DNA of 64,000 nt from Duganella levis (GCF_009857605.1 NZ_WWCT01000006.1:124001-188000), one strand, 5' to 3'; counted from the first letter of the stretch, positions 1 to 9,359 are shown. Program-made: numbers and translations. Notes: generated by a model not told the origin, from the letters alone.

Positions 1-425
1 CGCAGTTCGACGGCCTGTTTAACGTCCACCTAAAGGGGCCGTTTTTCCTGACCCAGGCGCTGCTGCCGTTCATCGAAGACGGCGGCCACGTGATCAATGT
101 CACCAGCGCAACCAGCCGGGTAGCCACGGCGGGCGTGGCGCCGTATGCCGCCTTCAAGGGTGGTCTGGAGGTGCTCACGCGCTACATGGCCAAGGAATTC
201 GGCGCGCGCCGCATCCGGGCCAACTCGGTCGCGCCGGGTGCGATTCGCACTGAGCTGGGCGGCGGGCTGACCCCGGAATTCGAGGCTATGCTGGCGGATC
301 AGACGGCGCTCGGCCGGGTCGGCGAGCCGGAAGAAGTCGGCGGCGTCATCGCCAGTTTGCTGTCCAACGAGAACCGCTGGATCAATGCCCAGAACATCGA
401 AGTGGCTGGCGGCTACATCATCTGA
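1..425 (+). CDS. SDR-family oxidoreductase, 5' end outside window
   Basis: C-terminal two thirds of a short-chain dehydrogenase/reductase; the first complete codon is at base 3 and the N-terminal Rossmann glycine motif lies off the left edge. Seen: the active-site Tyr-x-x-x-Lys as PYAAFKGG after a VINVTS serine strand, then the usual RANSVAPGAIRTEL segment and a C-terminal GGYII strand, all typical of classical NAD(P)-dependent SDRs. It is followed 17 bases later by a VOC-family gene, then a saccharopine-dehydrogenase-like gene and a SnoaL-like gene, all in the same direction, so it is probably the upstream member of a small operon. The substrate cannot be read from the sequence. Confidence 0.9.
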   Translation, partial: QFDGLFNVHLKGPFFLTQALLPFIEDGGHVINVTSATSRVATAGVAPYAAFKGGLEVLTRYMAKEFGARRIRANSVAPGAIRTELGGGLTPEFEAMLADQTALGRVGEPEEVGGVIASLLSNENRWINAQNIEVAGGYII

Positions 426-442
426 ATCAAGGAGAACGCATC

Positions 443-838
443 ATGCTCGATCACGTTTTCATCAGCGTCAGCGATATCGCCCGCTCGATTGCCTTTTACG
501 AAAAAGCATTGGCGCCGCTTGGCATTGCCCATGCGCTGGACTACGACGGCCGCCAAGGCCCGCCCGGCCACCCGGACCTGAAGGGTTTCGGTGCCAACGG
601 CCGCGTGTTCTTCTGGCTGCGAGAAGGTACGGTGGAAGGCCGCGCCGCCCATGTGGGCTTCGTCGCCGATAGCCAGCCCATGGTCGACGCGGCCTTCGCG
701 GCGGCGATGGCTGCCAGCGCCGCCGAAATTCATCCGCCCGGACCGCAGTTGCACTATGACCCGCGCTATTACGCCGCGCAGGTGCGCGATCCGGATGGCT
801 ACAGCCTCGAATTCGTCTACAAGGAATGGCAGCATTAA
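443..838 (+). CDS. VOC family (glyoxalase-fold) protein
   Basis: 131-residue protein of the vicinal oxygen chelate fold, starting MLDHVFISVSDIARSIAFYE and ending with the RDPDGYSLEFVY strand, both hallmarks of glyoxalase/bleomycin-resistance-like domains. A single domain of this length is the usual size; these proteins act as dimers and bind a metal or a small ligand. The start is supported by an AAGGAGA ribosome site 7-8 bases upstream. It sits between an SDR gene and a saccharopine-dehydrogenase-like gene with only 1 base before the next ATG, so it is co-expressed. The reaction is not predictable; cytoplasmic. Confidence 0.88.
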   Translation: MLDHVFISVSDIARSIAFYEKALAPLGIAHALDYDGRQGPPGHPDLKGFGANGRVFFWLREGTVEGRAAHVGFVADSQPMVDAAFAAAMAASAAEIHPPGPQLHYDPRYYAAQVRDPDGYSLEFVYKEWQH

Positions 839-839
839 T

Positions 840-1823
840 ATGAAGAAACTGATGATTTATGGCGCGTCCGGCTATACCGGTCGCATGGTGGCGCAGCACG
901 CTGCAACCGCCGGCACACCGCTGATCCTGGCGGGACGCAATGAGGCGGCACTGGCCGCACTCGCCGCCAGCTGCGAGGTGCCGTACCGCGTCTTCGCGCT
1001 GGACGACCTGGCTGCAATTGAGCGGTCACTGGACGGGGTGGCTGTGCTGCTGAATTGCGCCGGTCCGTTCGCCAGGACGGCCGAGGTGCTGATGCGCGCC
1101 TGCATCCGCCATGGCGTGCACTATCTTGACGTCGCCGCAGAACTGGACAGCTACCGTCTGGCCGAAGTGCTCGACGCCGAGGCCAAGGCGGCCGGCGTGA
1201 TGCTGCTGCCGGGCAGCGGCGGCAGCGTGGCGATGCTCGGCTGCCTGGCCGGCCACACGGCGGCGCGGGTAACAAACCCAGCGCGCATCAAGGTGGCCAT
1301 GCATGTGTCGGGCGGCTTGTCGCGCGGCTCGGCCGTCAGCGCCATGGGCAGCGTCACCGCCGAAACGCTGGTGCGCAACGCCGGAGCGCTGGTAGCGCAG
1401 CCGCCCGGCGTGATCCGGCAACTCGACTTTGGCGACGGTGCGGTCGATTGCTTCCAGGTGACGCTGCCCGATCTGATCACAATCTGGCGCGCCACCGGCA
1501 TCGCCGACATTGAGACCCTGGTCCATGTGACGGGTAACGGCTTTCCTCAAGGCGATCTGTCGGCGCTGCCGGATGGGCCGAGCGAGCAGGAACGCCTGGC
1601 CCATCGTTATCAGGCCGTCGCCGAGGTGACCACGTCCGATGGCGCGGTGGTCCGCTCGGTGCTCGACACCGTCAACGGCTACACCTTCACCGCCATCGCT
1701 GCCGCCGAAGCCGGCCGCCGCGTGCTGGCCGGCGAACACCGGCCGGGCTTCCAGACACCCGCGCAGCTATTCGGTAACGGCTTTGCTGAAACCATCGCCG
1801 ACACCACCATCATCAATACGTAA
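840..1823 (+). CDS. Saccharopine dehydrogenase-like NAD(P)-binding oxidoreductase
   Basis: 327 residues. The N-terminus MKKLMIYGASGYTGRMVAQ is the G-A-x-G-x-x-G Rossmann motif of the saccharopine dehydrogenase / trans-acting enoyl reductase family, followed by LAGRNEAALAALA and a second strand VLLNCAGPFARTAE, both also typical. Families of this kind include true saccharopine reductases and trans-acting enoyl reductases of lipid or polyketide pathways; this short form is usually annotated only to family level. I chose the ATG at 840 because it immediately follows the VOC stop and begins directly with the dinucleotide-binding strand; a longer in-frame extension upstream would overlap the VOC gene by 250 bases with no domain content. 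Confidence 0.85.
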   Translation: MKKLMIYGASGYTGRMVAQHAATAGTPLILAGRNEAALAALAASCEVPYRVFALDDLAAIERSLDGVAVLLNCAGPFARTAEVLMRACIRHGVHYLDVAAELDSYRLAEVLDAEAKAAGVMLLPGSGGSVAMLGCLAGHTAARVTNPARIKVAMHVSGGLSRGSAVSAMGSVTAETLVRNAGALVAQPPGVIRQLDFGDGAVDCFQVTLPDLITIWRATGIADIETLVHVTGNGFPQGDLSALPDGPSEQERLAHRYQAVAEVTTSDGAVVRSVLDTVNGYTFTAIAAAEAGRRVLAGEHRPGFQTPAQLFGNGFAETIADTTIINT

Positions 1824-1841
1824 AAAACCAAGGAAATACTA

Positions 1842-2312
1842 ATGACCATCTCCCCTTCCTCCGCCAACACCGCCGCCGACCAACTGGCGGTAATCGATGC
1901 CCTGTATCGTTTTGCTGCTGGCATCGACCAACGCGACCAACGCCTGCTGGCATCGTCACTGGCAGAAAACGCCGTCTCGGACTTTCGTCCGGCTGCCGCC
2001 AAAGCCGGCTTTGAATATCCGGTCATCGAGGGCCGCGACGTCATCGTGACAGCCCTGACGGCCGCCCTCGCGGCGCTGGATACCACGCACTCCGTCAGCA
2101 ATCCGCGCGTCACCATCGACGGCGCCACCGCGCGCCTGGATGCGCTGGTGGAAGCCCAGCATGTCTCGCGCGCCGATCCTGCCCGCCACTATCTGATGAA
2201 GAACCGCTACGATGTTGAACTGGCAAGAGCGGGCGACGGCTGGGTCATCACGCGCACCACGGTCGACAACGTCTGGCGTTCGGGCGACATTGCCGTGCTG
2301 TCGGGCATCTAG
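1842..2312 (+). CDS. SnoaL-like / NTF2-fold protein
   Basis: 156 residues. The pattern LAVIDALYRFAAGIDQRD near the N-terminus, a central DTTHSVSNPRVTIDG strand and the C-terminal VITRTTVDNVWRSGD strand fit the SnoaL-like cone-shaped alpha+beta barrel, which houses polyketide cyclases, dehydratases and many uncharacterised ligand-binding proteins. No signal peptide; cytoplasmic. It starts 18 bases after the oxidoreductase, with an AAGGAAA ribosome site, and appears to be the last gene of the SDR-VOC-oxidoreductase cassette. The 121 bases that follow contain no gene. Confidence 0.8.
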   Translation: MTISPSSANTAADQLAVIDALYRFAAGIDQRDQRLLASSLAENAVSDFRPAAAKAGFEYPVIEGRDVIVTALTAALAALDTTHSVSNPRVTIDGATARLDALVEAQHVSRADPARHYLMKNRYDVELARAGDGWVITRTTVDNVWRSGDIAVLSGI

Positions 2313-2433
2313 CGCGCCCGGCGCTGCTGAAGGCGCGACTCTGTGCGCGCCCTCACACCCGCCCGCCATAGCGTACGACTGTTGACTTCGACCTGTGGCA
2401 CACTGATGCTATCCGAGACCAACAGGAATTAGC

Positions 2434-3423
2434 ATGAGCGCCGGACCAGACGACCAGGAGCCGCAAGTCAATCCACAACGCCGCGCCGCCGACCAGGGCG
2501 AGCGGCGTAAGCAGGACCGCAAGACCCAACACGATAGCGGCACGCCGCGTTATCTCGATCCCGGCGACACCGTCTTCAGCCTGTGGGGCCGCGTCATCAT
2601 GGCGCGCTACCGGCGCGTCGCTGCGGCCGCTACCCGGCACATTATCCAGCGACCGCTGCACATCGGCGTCTCCGCGCGCATCTTCCACCCGGAACCGGGT
2701 GCGACCGGCCTGCGCAGCAAGAACTTGCAATATCTGGAAGAGTCGATTGCGCAATGGGTGATGTCGCGCGATGTGCTGGTGTTCATGATACCCACTGTGA
2801 ATACCGATGGCCTGCTGCATCCGTCCAACATCCGCCTGCGCGATTACGCCAAGCACTTGGACGGGCTGGTGCTGCAAGGCGGCGCCGACGTTTCGCCGCA
2901 GAGCTATTCCGAGGTGCCAACCCGGCCCGAATGGGGCGGCGACCGGGCGCGCGATATGTACGAGCTGGAGCTGCTGCATGAATTTGTCGAGGCCGGCAAG
3001 CCGGTGCTGGGGATTTGCCGTGGTTGCCAGCTGATCAACGTCGCCTTCGGCGGCACGCTGTACCAGGATATCGCGTCGGACGTGCCGGAATCGCTGGCCC
3101 ACGTCAACGACGACTATGACCGCAACCGCCATGAAATCAGCTTCCCGGCCGGCTCGTCGCTGGCGCGCATGTTCAAGGGACAGGCGCGTGGGCTGGTCAA
3201 TTCGATCCACCACCAGGCGGTCAAAACGCTGGGGCGGGATATGTCGGTGGAGGCGCTGTCGGTGCCAGACAATATGGTTGAGGCGATCCGTTACCGCAAG
3301 GCGCCGTTCGTGATGGGCCTGCAATGGCACCCGGAATTCCACCGCGCCGGTGGCGTGGAGCTGCTGGACTGCACCGGCATCCTCGACAACTTCCTGCGCG
3401 TGGCCCGCGAGACGCGTTTCTGA
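2434..3423 (+). CDS. Class I glutamine amidotransferase, PuuD-like gamma-glutamyl hydrolase
   Basis: 329 residues. The peptidase C26/PuuD triad is visible: nucleophile Cys195 in LGICRGCQ, and His299 and Glu301 in LQWHPEF. The family hydrolyses gamma-glutamyl amides such as gamma-glutamyl-GABA; the exact substrate here is unknown. The first 70 residues are hydrophilic and charged (repeated Arg/Gln/Asp) and lie outside the catalytic domain, which makes the protein about 70 residues longer than typical PuuD. The start is supported by AGGAA six bases upstream. A solute-binding protein follows on the same strand. Confidence 0.87.
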   Translation: MSAGPDDQEPQVNPQRRAADQGERRKQDRKTQHDSGTPRYLDPGDTVFSLWGRVIMARYRRVAAAATRHIIQRPLHIGVSARIFHPEPGATGLRSKNLQYLEESIAQWVMSRDVLVFMIPTVNTDGLLHPSNIRLRDYAKHLDGLVLQGGADVSPQSYSEVPTRPEWGGDRARDMYELELLHEFVEAGKPVLGICRGCQLINVAFGGTLYQDIASDVPESLAHVNDDYDRNRHEISFPAGSSLARMFKGQARGLVNSIHHQAVKTLGRDMSVEALSVPDNMVEAIRYRKAPFVMGLQWHPEFHRAGGVELLDCTGILDNFLRVARETRF

Positions 3424-3464
3424 ATGGTGTAGACTGGCGGCACCATAAAATCAGAACAATAGTC

Positions 3465-4184
3465 ATGAGACGTGCCGTGATTGCCGCTTGTATGCTACTT
3501 GCCTCGCCAACTACCTCGGCCGAGGAAGTGATCCACATGGCTTACAGCGAACGGCCGCCTTACGTGATCACGCAGCCGGATGGCACCCTTGGCGGCCTGA
3601 CGGGCGCACCCACCACTGCCGCTTTCAAAAACGCGGGCATTCCGGTGCAATGGCACAAGGTGCCGACCAACCGCCAATTGATGATGGTGAAAGACCACGC
3701 CAGCCCCAGCTGCGCCATCGGCTGGTTCAACACGCCGGAACGGCGGCAGTACGGCAAGTTCACCAAGCCGATTTATCGCGACCGCAGCTGGGCGGTGCTG
3801 ACCAACGCCGCTTTCGCCGCCCGCAACATCGCTTCGCTGGACGAACTGGCGCACCAGCACGACGCGCGCGTACTGATCAAGGATAACTATTCCTATGGCG
3901 AACTGGACACCTTCATGCAGCACTGGCAGCCGGTCACAGCCATCTCGACCGCGCCAACGCTGAAGATGGTGCAGTCGGTCAGCACAGGCATGGTAGACCT
4001 GATGTTTGTCTCCGAAGACGAAGGCCACTACATCATTGAGCACCACGCCGGCCAGCAGGCACCCAACCTGCGGCTGCTGCAATTCAAGGATATGCCGCGC
4101 GGCATGGAGCGCTACATCATGTGCGGCAAGAGCGTGCCGGATGAGGTGATCGCCCGTCTCAACAAGGCGATCACCTTCAAGTAA
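3465..4184 (+). CDS. Periplasmic amino-acid-type solute-binding protein (SBP family 3)
   Basis: 239 residues. Signal peptide MRRAVIAACMLLASPTTSA, then EVIHMAYSERPPYVITQPDG, the characteristic opening strand of family-3 extracellular solute-binding proteins, and a two-lobe pattern. I used the ATG at 3465 because it places the signal peptide at the N-terminus; the frame is open upstream but runs into the amidotransferase gene. No ABC permease or ATPase lies nearby, so it could be an orphan binding protein or a sensor accessory. Its stop codon abuts the stop of the convergent YbdK gene with no base between. Confidence 0.82.
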   Translation: MRRAVIAACMLLASPTTSAEEVIHMAYSERPPYVITQPDGTLGGLTGAPTTAAFKNAGIPVQWHKVPTNRQLMMVKDHASPSCAIGWFNTPERRQYGKFTKPIYRDRSWAVLTNAAFAARNIASLDELAHQHDARVLIKDNYSYGELDTFMQHWQPVTAISTAPTLKMVQSVSTGMVDLMFVSEDEGHYIIEHHAGQQAPNLRLLQFKDMPRGMERYIMCGKSVPDEVIARLNKAITFK

Positions 4185-5303
4185 TCAACGCCCGCGGAAG
4201 CGATGGATGGCCGCGTCGACCACACCTTCCACACTACCGCTGGCGTCAAACTGCTGGCGAAGATAATGCGCATCGCTGCCCTCGTGCGTAACCTGGACCA
4301 GATGCTGCAAGCCGGCCGTGGCGCCCAGCTGCGCACCGTACGGTTCCATCTTGCGCAGCGTGGTCAGGATGTCTTCCCGCAGCGACAGGCTCTCGTAGGT
4401 TTTCGGATGGACCACCGTGCCGTCCAGCCCGAAGCGGCAAGCCTGGAAGCGGTTGTAGTTGTACACCAGATAGTCGTCCTCTTCCGGCGCCGCCTCGCGC
4501 CGCTCCAGCAGATAGGCGCACAGCGATTGCAGATACACCGCCAGCGCCGCCGCCCGCTCCACCGTCAGCGGCGTGTCGCACACGCGCAGTTCGATGGTGC
4601 CGAACTCCGGCTTGGGACGGATATCCCAGTAGAAGTCCTTCATGCTCTTGATCACGCCGGTATGTTCCATCTTGGCGAAATACTCGTGCTCGAAGGTATG
4701 CCAGCTTTGCGTGAACGGCGCCCGGCCGCTCATCGGAAACGCAAACACCGAGTTCAGCCGCGCCGAGTTAAACAGCGTGTCATTGCCCTGCACATACGGC
4801 GACGACGACGACAGCGCGATGAAGTGCGGTACGTAGCGGCTCAGCGAATGCAGCAGGAACAGCGCGTCATCGCCCGAGGCGCAGCCAATATGCACGTGCT
4901 GGCCGAAAATGGTGAACTGCTTGGCCAGGTAGCCATACAGCTCCGACACTTCCTTGAAGCGCGGCTTGGAGAAGATGCGGCGATCCGACCATTTCTGGAA
5001 CGGGTGAGTGCCGCCGCCGCAAATGCCGATATTCAGCTGCTCGCCAGCGGTCACCAGCGTGTCGCGGATCACCTGCAACTGCGCCACCAGTTCCGTGTGG
5101 TTGGTGTGCACGTCGCTGTTAATCTCGATCATGCTCTCGGTGATTTCCGGCGTGACGTTGCCGGGGAACGGCTTGCGGCTCAACAGATGCAGCAAGTCCG
5201 GGCTGGACGCGGTCAGGTCGAAGTCCGACAGGCTGACCAGTTGCAGTTCCAGCTCGACGCCCATGGTCAGCGGCTTCGATGTTTGAAATTCTTCCAATGC
5301 CAT
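4185..5303 (-). CDS. ybdK: YbdK-type carboxylate-amine ligase (GCS2 family)
   Basis: 372 residues, the normal family length. [11 protein letters not shown] near the start, [14 protein letters not shown], the [19 protein letters not shown] block and [14 protein letters not shown] are the signature blocks of the glutamate-cysteine ligase type 2 family. Members form a gamma-glutamyl or similar amide bond with ATP; E. coli YbdK has only weak glutamate-cysteine ligase activity, so the physiological product is uncertain. Its ATG overlaps the antiporter stop by one base (TAATG), so translation of the two is coupled. Confidence 0.88.
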   Translation of the reverse strand: MALEEFQTSKPLTMGVELELQLVSLSDFDLTASSPDLLHLLSRKPFPGNVTPEITESMIEINSDVHTNHTELVAQLQVIRDTLVTAGEQLNIGICGGGTHPFQKWSDRRIFSKPRFKEVSELYGYLAKQFTIFGQHVHIGCASGDDALFLLHSLSRYVPHFIALSSSSPYVQGNDTLFNSARLNSVFAFPMSGRAPFTQSWHTFEHEYFAKMEHTGVIKSMKDFYWDIRPKPEFGTIELRVCDTPLTVERAAALAVYLQSLCAYLLERREAAPEEDDYLVYNYNRFQACRFGLDGTVVHPKTYESLSLREDILTTLRKMEPYGAQLGATAGLQHLVQVTHEGSDAHYLRQQFDASGSVEGVVDAAIHRFRGR

Positions 5304-6490
5304 TATTTTTCCTCCTGCGATGGCGATTCATTGGCCCAGATCAGCGCCCGCTGGGTGATGACCGGACCCACCACTTCCAGCAGCAGCGTCATGGCCGTCA
5401 GCGCGGCCAGCTCATCGACCAGCACGATCCCCATGTATTTCGTTTGTTCCAGCAGCAACGTGACAAACACCGACATCGGCGACAGCGCGATGCCGGTCAG
5501 CACGCCCTTGCGCCACGAGATGCCGCTGACGTGCGCAAACGCCGCCACGCTGGCCGTCTTGACCAGGAAGCGCGCCAGCAGCAGCACCGCCGCCAGGCCG
5601 GCGCCGTCAACCACCCGCTCCCACTCCAGCGTCGAGACGGCAAACACGAACAGCAGCACGGTCAGCAGTTCGCCGATACCGCCGAAGTTGCGCTCGGTAC
5701 GGCTGAACGCCACCCGTTTGTGGCGCGCCGCCAGACCGAAGGTCAGCGTGGCCAGCACCGGCGACACGTCGAACGCGCGCGATGCCGCCACCAGCAGGAT
5801 CACGCCCAGCGCGAAGGCAATGGTGCCATCCTGCGCCAGCGCGCCCAGCCGGCGCAGCAAGGCCGGCACGATAAAGCCCATCACCGCACCCATCGCGGCC
5901 GATACCAGCAGTTCGATGCCGCTGTGCGACACCGCCTGCGTCAGGCTGCCGGAGGTCTGGAACACCCAGAAGCCGACCACCACCTTGAACACGAACACCG
6001 CGATCACGCTATTGATGGCGACCAGGTGCAGCACCCGTTCGGTCACCTGGCCGGAACTGTTTTCTTCGTTAATCACGCGCAGCACGCCGGCTGGCGAAGT
6101 CGACATGGCCAGCGAAGCCAGCAGCAGAGAAGTCAGCGGCGGCATGCCGGTCAGATGCGAGATCAGGTAGACCACGCCGAAGGTCGCGGCCGATTCCACC
6201 AGCCCGCTGACGGCGATCCACGGATTAATCCGCAGCCAGTGCAGATTGATGCGATAACCAAATTCAAACAGGATCAGACCGAAGGCCATATTGGCCAGAA
6301 TGGTCACATTGCTCGATGCGCCGCTGCTGAGCGCTTCCGGGAATGCCTGTGCCAGTAAAAAACCCACCAAACCGTAAACACTGATGCGCGGCAAGCGCGT
6401 CCAGCGATGCACGAATTCCCCCGAGAGCCAAGCCAAGGCAATTGCCAGTGGCCAGCCCAGATCGGCCAAAATGACCTGAATATCCGGCAT
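5303..6490 (-). CDS. CPA2-type cation:proton antiporter
   Basis: 395 residues, almost wholly hydrophobic, about 11-12 membrane segments. The pattern of paired helices with [18 protein letters not shown] and [29 protein letters not shown] matches monovalent cation:proton antiporter-2 membrane domains; there is no TrkA-N or C-terminal regulatory domain. The start at 6490 has a strong AAGGAGA site 5 bases upstream; a longer frame reaches 6574 but adds a polar leader. It is the first gene of a two-gene operon with ybdK and is divergent from S-formylglutathione hydrolase across an 86-base promoter region. Confidence 0.85.
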   Translation of the reverse strand: MPDIQVILADLGWPLAIALAWLSGEFVHRWTRLPRISVYGLVGFLLAQAFPEALSSGASSNVTILANMAFGLILFEFGYRINLHWLRINPWIAVSGLVESAATFGVVYLISHLTGMPPLTSLLLASLAMSTSPAGVLRVINEENSSGQVTERVLHLVAINSVIAVFVFKVVVGFWVFQTSGSLTQAVSHSGIELLVSAAMGAVMGFIVPALLRRLGALAQDGTIAFALGVILLVAASRAFDVSPVLATLTFGLAARHKRVAFSRTERNFGGIGELLTVLLFVFAVSTLEWERVVDGAGLAAVLLLARFLVKTASVAAFAHVSGISWRKGVLTGIALSPMSVFVTLLLEQTKYMGIVLVDELAALTAMTLLLEVVGPVITQRALIWANESPSQEEK

Positions 6491-6576
6491 GTACTTCTCC
6501 TTTTTAACAATACTTGTACAATTCTGCGCTGTATCGGCCGCTTTCACTGTGCGCTGGGGAACATAAGGAAACAAAT

Positions 6577-7419
6577 ATGCTAGAGATTGTCAACGAACAT
6601 GCCTGCTTCGGCGGCGTACAGCGCTTTTATCGTCACGAATCGCGCGAGATCGGCTTGCCGATGCGCTTCTCGGTATTCATTCCATCACAGGCCCAGCAAG
6701 GCCCGGTGCCGGCGCTGTTCTACCTCGCCGGCCTGACCTGCACCGAAGAGACCTTCATGATCAAGGCCGGCGCGCAGCGCGTGGCGGCCGAGCTGGGCCT
6801 GATGCTGATCACGCCCGACACCAGCCCGCGCGGCGCCAATGTCGACGGCGAAAGCGACAGCTGGGATTTCGGCGTCGGCGCCGGCTTCTATCTCGACGCC
6901 ACCGAGGCCAAGTGGGCCAGGCACTATCGCATGTACAGCTACATTCATGAGCTGCGCGAACTGGTTGAAAAAACGCTGCCGGTCGATGCCGGCCGCATCG
7001 GCATCTTCGGCCACTCGATGGGCGGCCATGGCGCGCTGACCATGGCGCTGAAACGCCCGGACGTGTTCCGCTCGGTATCGGCGTTTGCGCCGATCGCCGC
7101 GCCGTCGCAATGCCCGTGGGGCCAGAAGGCGTTCAGCGGCTACCTCGGGCAGGATACTACGGCATGGGCACAGTACGACGCCACCCTGCTAATGGCAGGG
7201 CTGAAGACGCCCTTCCCGGCCGGCATCCTGATCGACCAGGGATTGGGCGACAAATTCCTGGCCGAACAGCTGCATCCGGAAGCGTTCGAGGCGGCCTGCC
7301 AGACGGCCGCGCAGCCGCTGACCCTGCGGCGCCACGCGGACTACGATCACGGCTACTACTTCATCCAGACCTTCGTCGAAGACCACCTGCGCTTCCACGC
7401 GAAGAATCTTGCAGCTTAA
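6577..7419 (+). CDS. fghA: S-formylglutathione hydrolase
   Basis: 280 residues, an esterase-D-type alpha/beta hydrolase that splits S-formylglutathione into glutathione and formate, the second step of glutathione-dependent formaldehyde detoxification. Catalytic triad visible: Ser147 in GIFGHSMGG, Asp225 in LGDKFL and His258 in ADYDHGYY; the LAGLTCTEETF block near residue 55 is also diagnostic. Cytoplasmic. ATG at 6577 has AAGGAA upstream and gives the usual family length; an upstream in-frame ATG at 6514 would place the start inside the divergent promoter region. The usual partner frmA/adhC is not in the window. Confidence 0.95.
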   Translation: MLEIVNEHACFGGVQRFYRHESREIGLPMRFSVFIPSQAQQGPVPALFYLAGLTCTEETFMIKAGAQRVAAELGLMLITPDTSPRGANVDGESDSWDFGVGAGFYLDATEAKWARHYRMYSYIHELRELVEKTLPVDAGRIGIFGHSMGGHGALTMALKRPDVFRSVSAFAPIAAPSQCPWGQKAFSGYLGQDTTAWAQYDATLLMAGLKTPFPAGILIDQGLGDKFLAEQLHPEAFEAACQTAAQPLTLRRHADYDHGYYFIQTFVEDHLRFHAKNLAA

Positions 7420-7421
7420 CG

Positions 7422-8003
7422 CTATAGCTTAATCTCGGTGCCCAGCTTCTGCAGAAACTGGGCGATCCACGCCGGATGCGCAGGCCACGCCGGCGCGGTG
7501 ACGAAGATGCCGTCGGTGACCGCCTGGTCGACCGGAATCTCGGCATAGGTGGCGCCGGCCAGCTTCACTTCCGGCGCGCAGGCCGGATACGCGGAGATGG
7601 TCTTGCCGCGGATGACTTCGGCTGCCGCCAGCAGCTGCGCGCCGTGGCACACCGCCGCAATCGGTTTGGCCGCCGCAGCGAACTGCTGCACCAGCTCGAT
7701 CACGCGCGAATTCAGCCGCAGGTATTCCGGCGCGCGGCCGCCGGCGATCATCAGCGCATCGTAGTTGCCCACCTCGGCGTCGGCAAAGCTGGCGTTCAGC
7801 TTGAACAGGTGGCCGGGTTTTTCGGTGTAGGTCTGGTCGCCTTCAAAATCATGAATGGCGGTCTTGATGGTGTCGCCGGCCTGCTTGTCGGGGCACACGG
7901 CGTGCACCACATGGCCGACGGCCTGTAGCGCCTGGAACGGCACCATGGTCTCGTAATCTTCCGCAAAGTCGCCGGTCAGGAACAGAATTTTCTTGGCTGC
8001 CAC
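7422..8003 (-). CDS. DJ-1/PfpI family protein
   Basis: 193 residues. DJ-1/PfpI fold with nucleophile-elbow cysteine Cys119 in [10 protein letters not shown], preceded by the [15 protein letters not shown] block that carries the family's acidic/glycine loop. Related proteins are proteases, glyoxalase III or chaperone-like deglycases; the activity cannot be assigned. No signal peptide. It is convergent with fghA (2 bases between the stops), which may be coincidental or reflect a shared reactive-aldehyde theme. A Rho-independent terminator belonging to cheV lies just upstream of its start. Confidence 0.88.
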   Translation of the reverse strand: MAAKKILFLTGDFAEDYETMVPFQALQAVGHVVHAVCPDKQAGDTIKTAIHDFEGDQTYTEKPGHLFKLNASFADAEVGNYDALMIAGGRAPEYLRLNSRVIELVQQFAAAAKPIAAVCHGAQLLAAAEVIRGKTISAYPACAPEVKLAGATYAEIPVDQAVTDGIFVTAPAWPAHPAWIAQFLQKLGTEIKL

Positions 8004-8025
8004 GGTATATCCTTTCGAAAAAATA

Positions 8026-8055
8026 AAGGGCCACGACGCTGCCGTCGTGGCCCTT
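8026..8055 (-). terminator. Rho-independent terminator after cheV
   Basis: A perfect 12-bp inverted repeat (AAGGGCCACGAC / GTCGTGGCCCTT) with a 6-base loop. On the minus strand it is followed by a T-rich run (TTTATTTTTTC), the direction expected for ending the cheV transcript, whose stop is 22 bases upstream. Confidence 0.88.
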
Positions 8056-8076
8056 CATACTACCGTGTTTTTCTAC

Positions 8077-9039
8077 TCAGGCTGCAGTCTTGGCCAATAC
8101 CGAGCGAATGGTGCCGGCCAGATCCTCGGCGGAGAACTTGGCGACATACGCATCCGCACCCACGCCTTTGACGTGGTCTTCATTGGTTTTACCCGACAAC
8201 GAAGAGTGGATCACCACAGGAATCTTGCCGAAGCGCGGGTCCTGCTTGATCAAACGGGTCAAGGTAAAGCCATCCATCTCCGGCATTTCCAGATCGGTCA
8301 GCACCATCGCCACGCGATCCGTAATCTGCAGGCCTTCGGCCTTGGCGCCTTCTGCGATCGACTGCAGGCGGTCCCAGGCTTCCTTGCCGGACTTGGTCAT
8401 GATGAAATGCACGCCCATCGCTTCCAGACCTTTTTCGATCAGGTTGCGCGCCACCACCGAATCGTCGGCGGCCAGCACCACGGCGCCCGGCTTCAGCAGC
8501 ACTTTCGGGCCGATGGTTTCGGGATCGATATCATCACGCTCTGGCGGCACCAGTTCGCGCAAGATGGTTTCCACGTCCAGCACCTGCGCCAGGCGGGTGT
8601 TTTGCGTGTCGCCATCCACGCGGGCGATACTGGTGACCTTGCCGCCAGCCGTGCCTTCGGCAGTCAGCACCTGGCTCCAGTCCAGGCGCACGATTTCATC
8701 CACTGACTCGACCGCGAACGCTTGCGTGGTGCGCGCGAATTCAGTGACCAACATAATATTCAGACCAGTTTTTGGGGTCACACCGACAATGCCTGGCAAA
8801 TCCAGCACCGTGATGATTTGTCCGCGCAGATTCACAACGCCCAGCATGTGTGGCGGGGATCCGGCCACAGCAGTCACTTCGGGCATTGCGACGATTTCGC
8901 GGATTTTGAAGACGTTAATACCGAACAGCTCAGAATGTTCGCCATTGGCGTCGCCGCCGAGACGGAACAAGAGGAGTTCGAACTTGTTGGAGTTGGTTAA
9001 GTTACTACGCTCATCAACTTCCTGTTGAACAGATTTCAT
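8077..9039 (-). CDS. cheV: Chemotaxis protein CheV (CheW domain plus receiver)
   Basis: 320 residues. The N-terminal CheW-like domain (about 18-165) contains FKIREIVAMPEVTAV and HMLGVVNLRGQIITVLDL, the coupling-domain core; the C-terminal receiver (about 185-315) has Asp192-Asp193 in LAADDS, the phosphoacceptor Asp249 in VLTDLEMPEMDGF and a conserved lysine near the C-terminus. CheV couples chemoreceptors to the CheA kinase and is thought to aid adaptation. The gene is monocistronic here: its own terminator follows and a tRNA gene with terminator lies upstream. No other che genes are in the window. Confidence 0.95.
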   Translation of the reverse strand: MKSVQQEVDERSNLTNSNKFELLLFRLGGDANGEHSELFGINVFKIREIVAMPEVTAVAGSPPHMLGVVNLRGQIITVLDLPGIVGVTPKTGLNIMLVTEFARTTQAFAVESVDEIVRLDWSQVLTAEGTAGGKVTSIARVDGDTQNTRLAQVLDVETILRELVPPERDDIDPETIGPKVLLKPGAVVLAADDSVVARNLIEKGLEAMGVHFIMTKSGKEAWDRLQSIAEGAKAEGLQITDRVAMVLTDLEMPEMDGFTLTRLIKQDPRFGKIPVVIHSSLSGKTNEDHVKGVGADAYVAKFSAEDLAGTIRSVLAKTAA

Positions 9040-9121
9040 GGATTCGTCTCCTTCGGTGGTCCTTGCTTAGTATAACGTTAGCAATGCCCAAGATGTTGTA
9101 TTGGAGAACGATAAACAACAA

Positions 9122-9147
9122 AAAAGGAAGCCCGTGGGCTTCCTTTT
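9122..9147 (-). terminator. Rho-independent terminator after tRNA-Gly
   Basis: Perfect 12-bp stem AAAAGGAAGCCC / GGGCTTCCTTTT with a 2-base gap, placed 18 bases past the tRNA 3' end on the minus strand and followed there by more T residues. It ends the tRNA transcript and isolates it from cheV. Confidence 0.88.
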
Positions 9148-9164
9148 AATGTGCTACTGAATTC

Positions 9165-9240
9165 TGGAGCGGGAGAAGAGTCTCGAACTCTCGACCTCAA
9201 CCTTGGCAAGGTTGCGCTCTACCAACTGAGCTACTCCCGC
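9165..9240 (-). tRNA. glyT-like: tRNA-Gly (anticodon GCC)
   Basis: 76 bases including an encoded 3' CCA. On the minus strand: acceptor stem GCGGGAG pairs with CTCCCGC; D-arm TAGCTCAGTTGGTAGAGC; anticodon stem-loop CAACCTTGCCAAGGTTG with anticodon GCC; T-arm GAGTTCGAGACTC. Discriminator base is U. All four stems close perfectly. There is no integrase or displaced 3' copy, so no sign that it has served as an attachment site here. Confidence 0.97.
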
Positions 9241-9251
9241 AGAAGGCATGC

Positions 9252-9257
9252 ATTATG
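9252..9257 (-). promoter_or_regulatory. Probable -10 element of tRNA-Gly
   Basis: CATAAT on the minus strand, 12 bases before the mature tRNA 5' end. No good -35 hexamer is visible at 16-18 bases, so the call rests on the position and the -10 match only. Confidence 0.35.
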
Positions 9258-9359
9258 ACAGAAAGATTTCTCTTCCGCCAGTGCCATACCCCAACTTTTT
9301 AGCGAACACCCGATAGTGTAAGCTTAGCCTGTTTAACTGTACACGGAGTAAAGGTAGGA

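Noticed and set aside
4203..6170. Long plus-strand open frame, 655 codons, opposite ybdK and the antiporter
   Set aside because: Its codons are Arg/Gln/His-rich with no domain; it is a shadow of two clear minus-strand genes in GC-rich DNA.
9165..9240. tRNA-Gly as attachment site for an island
   Set aside because: No integrase, no repeated tRNA 3' end and no change in gene type or composition on either side.
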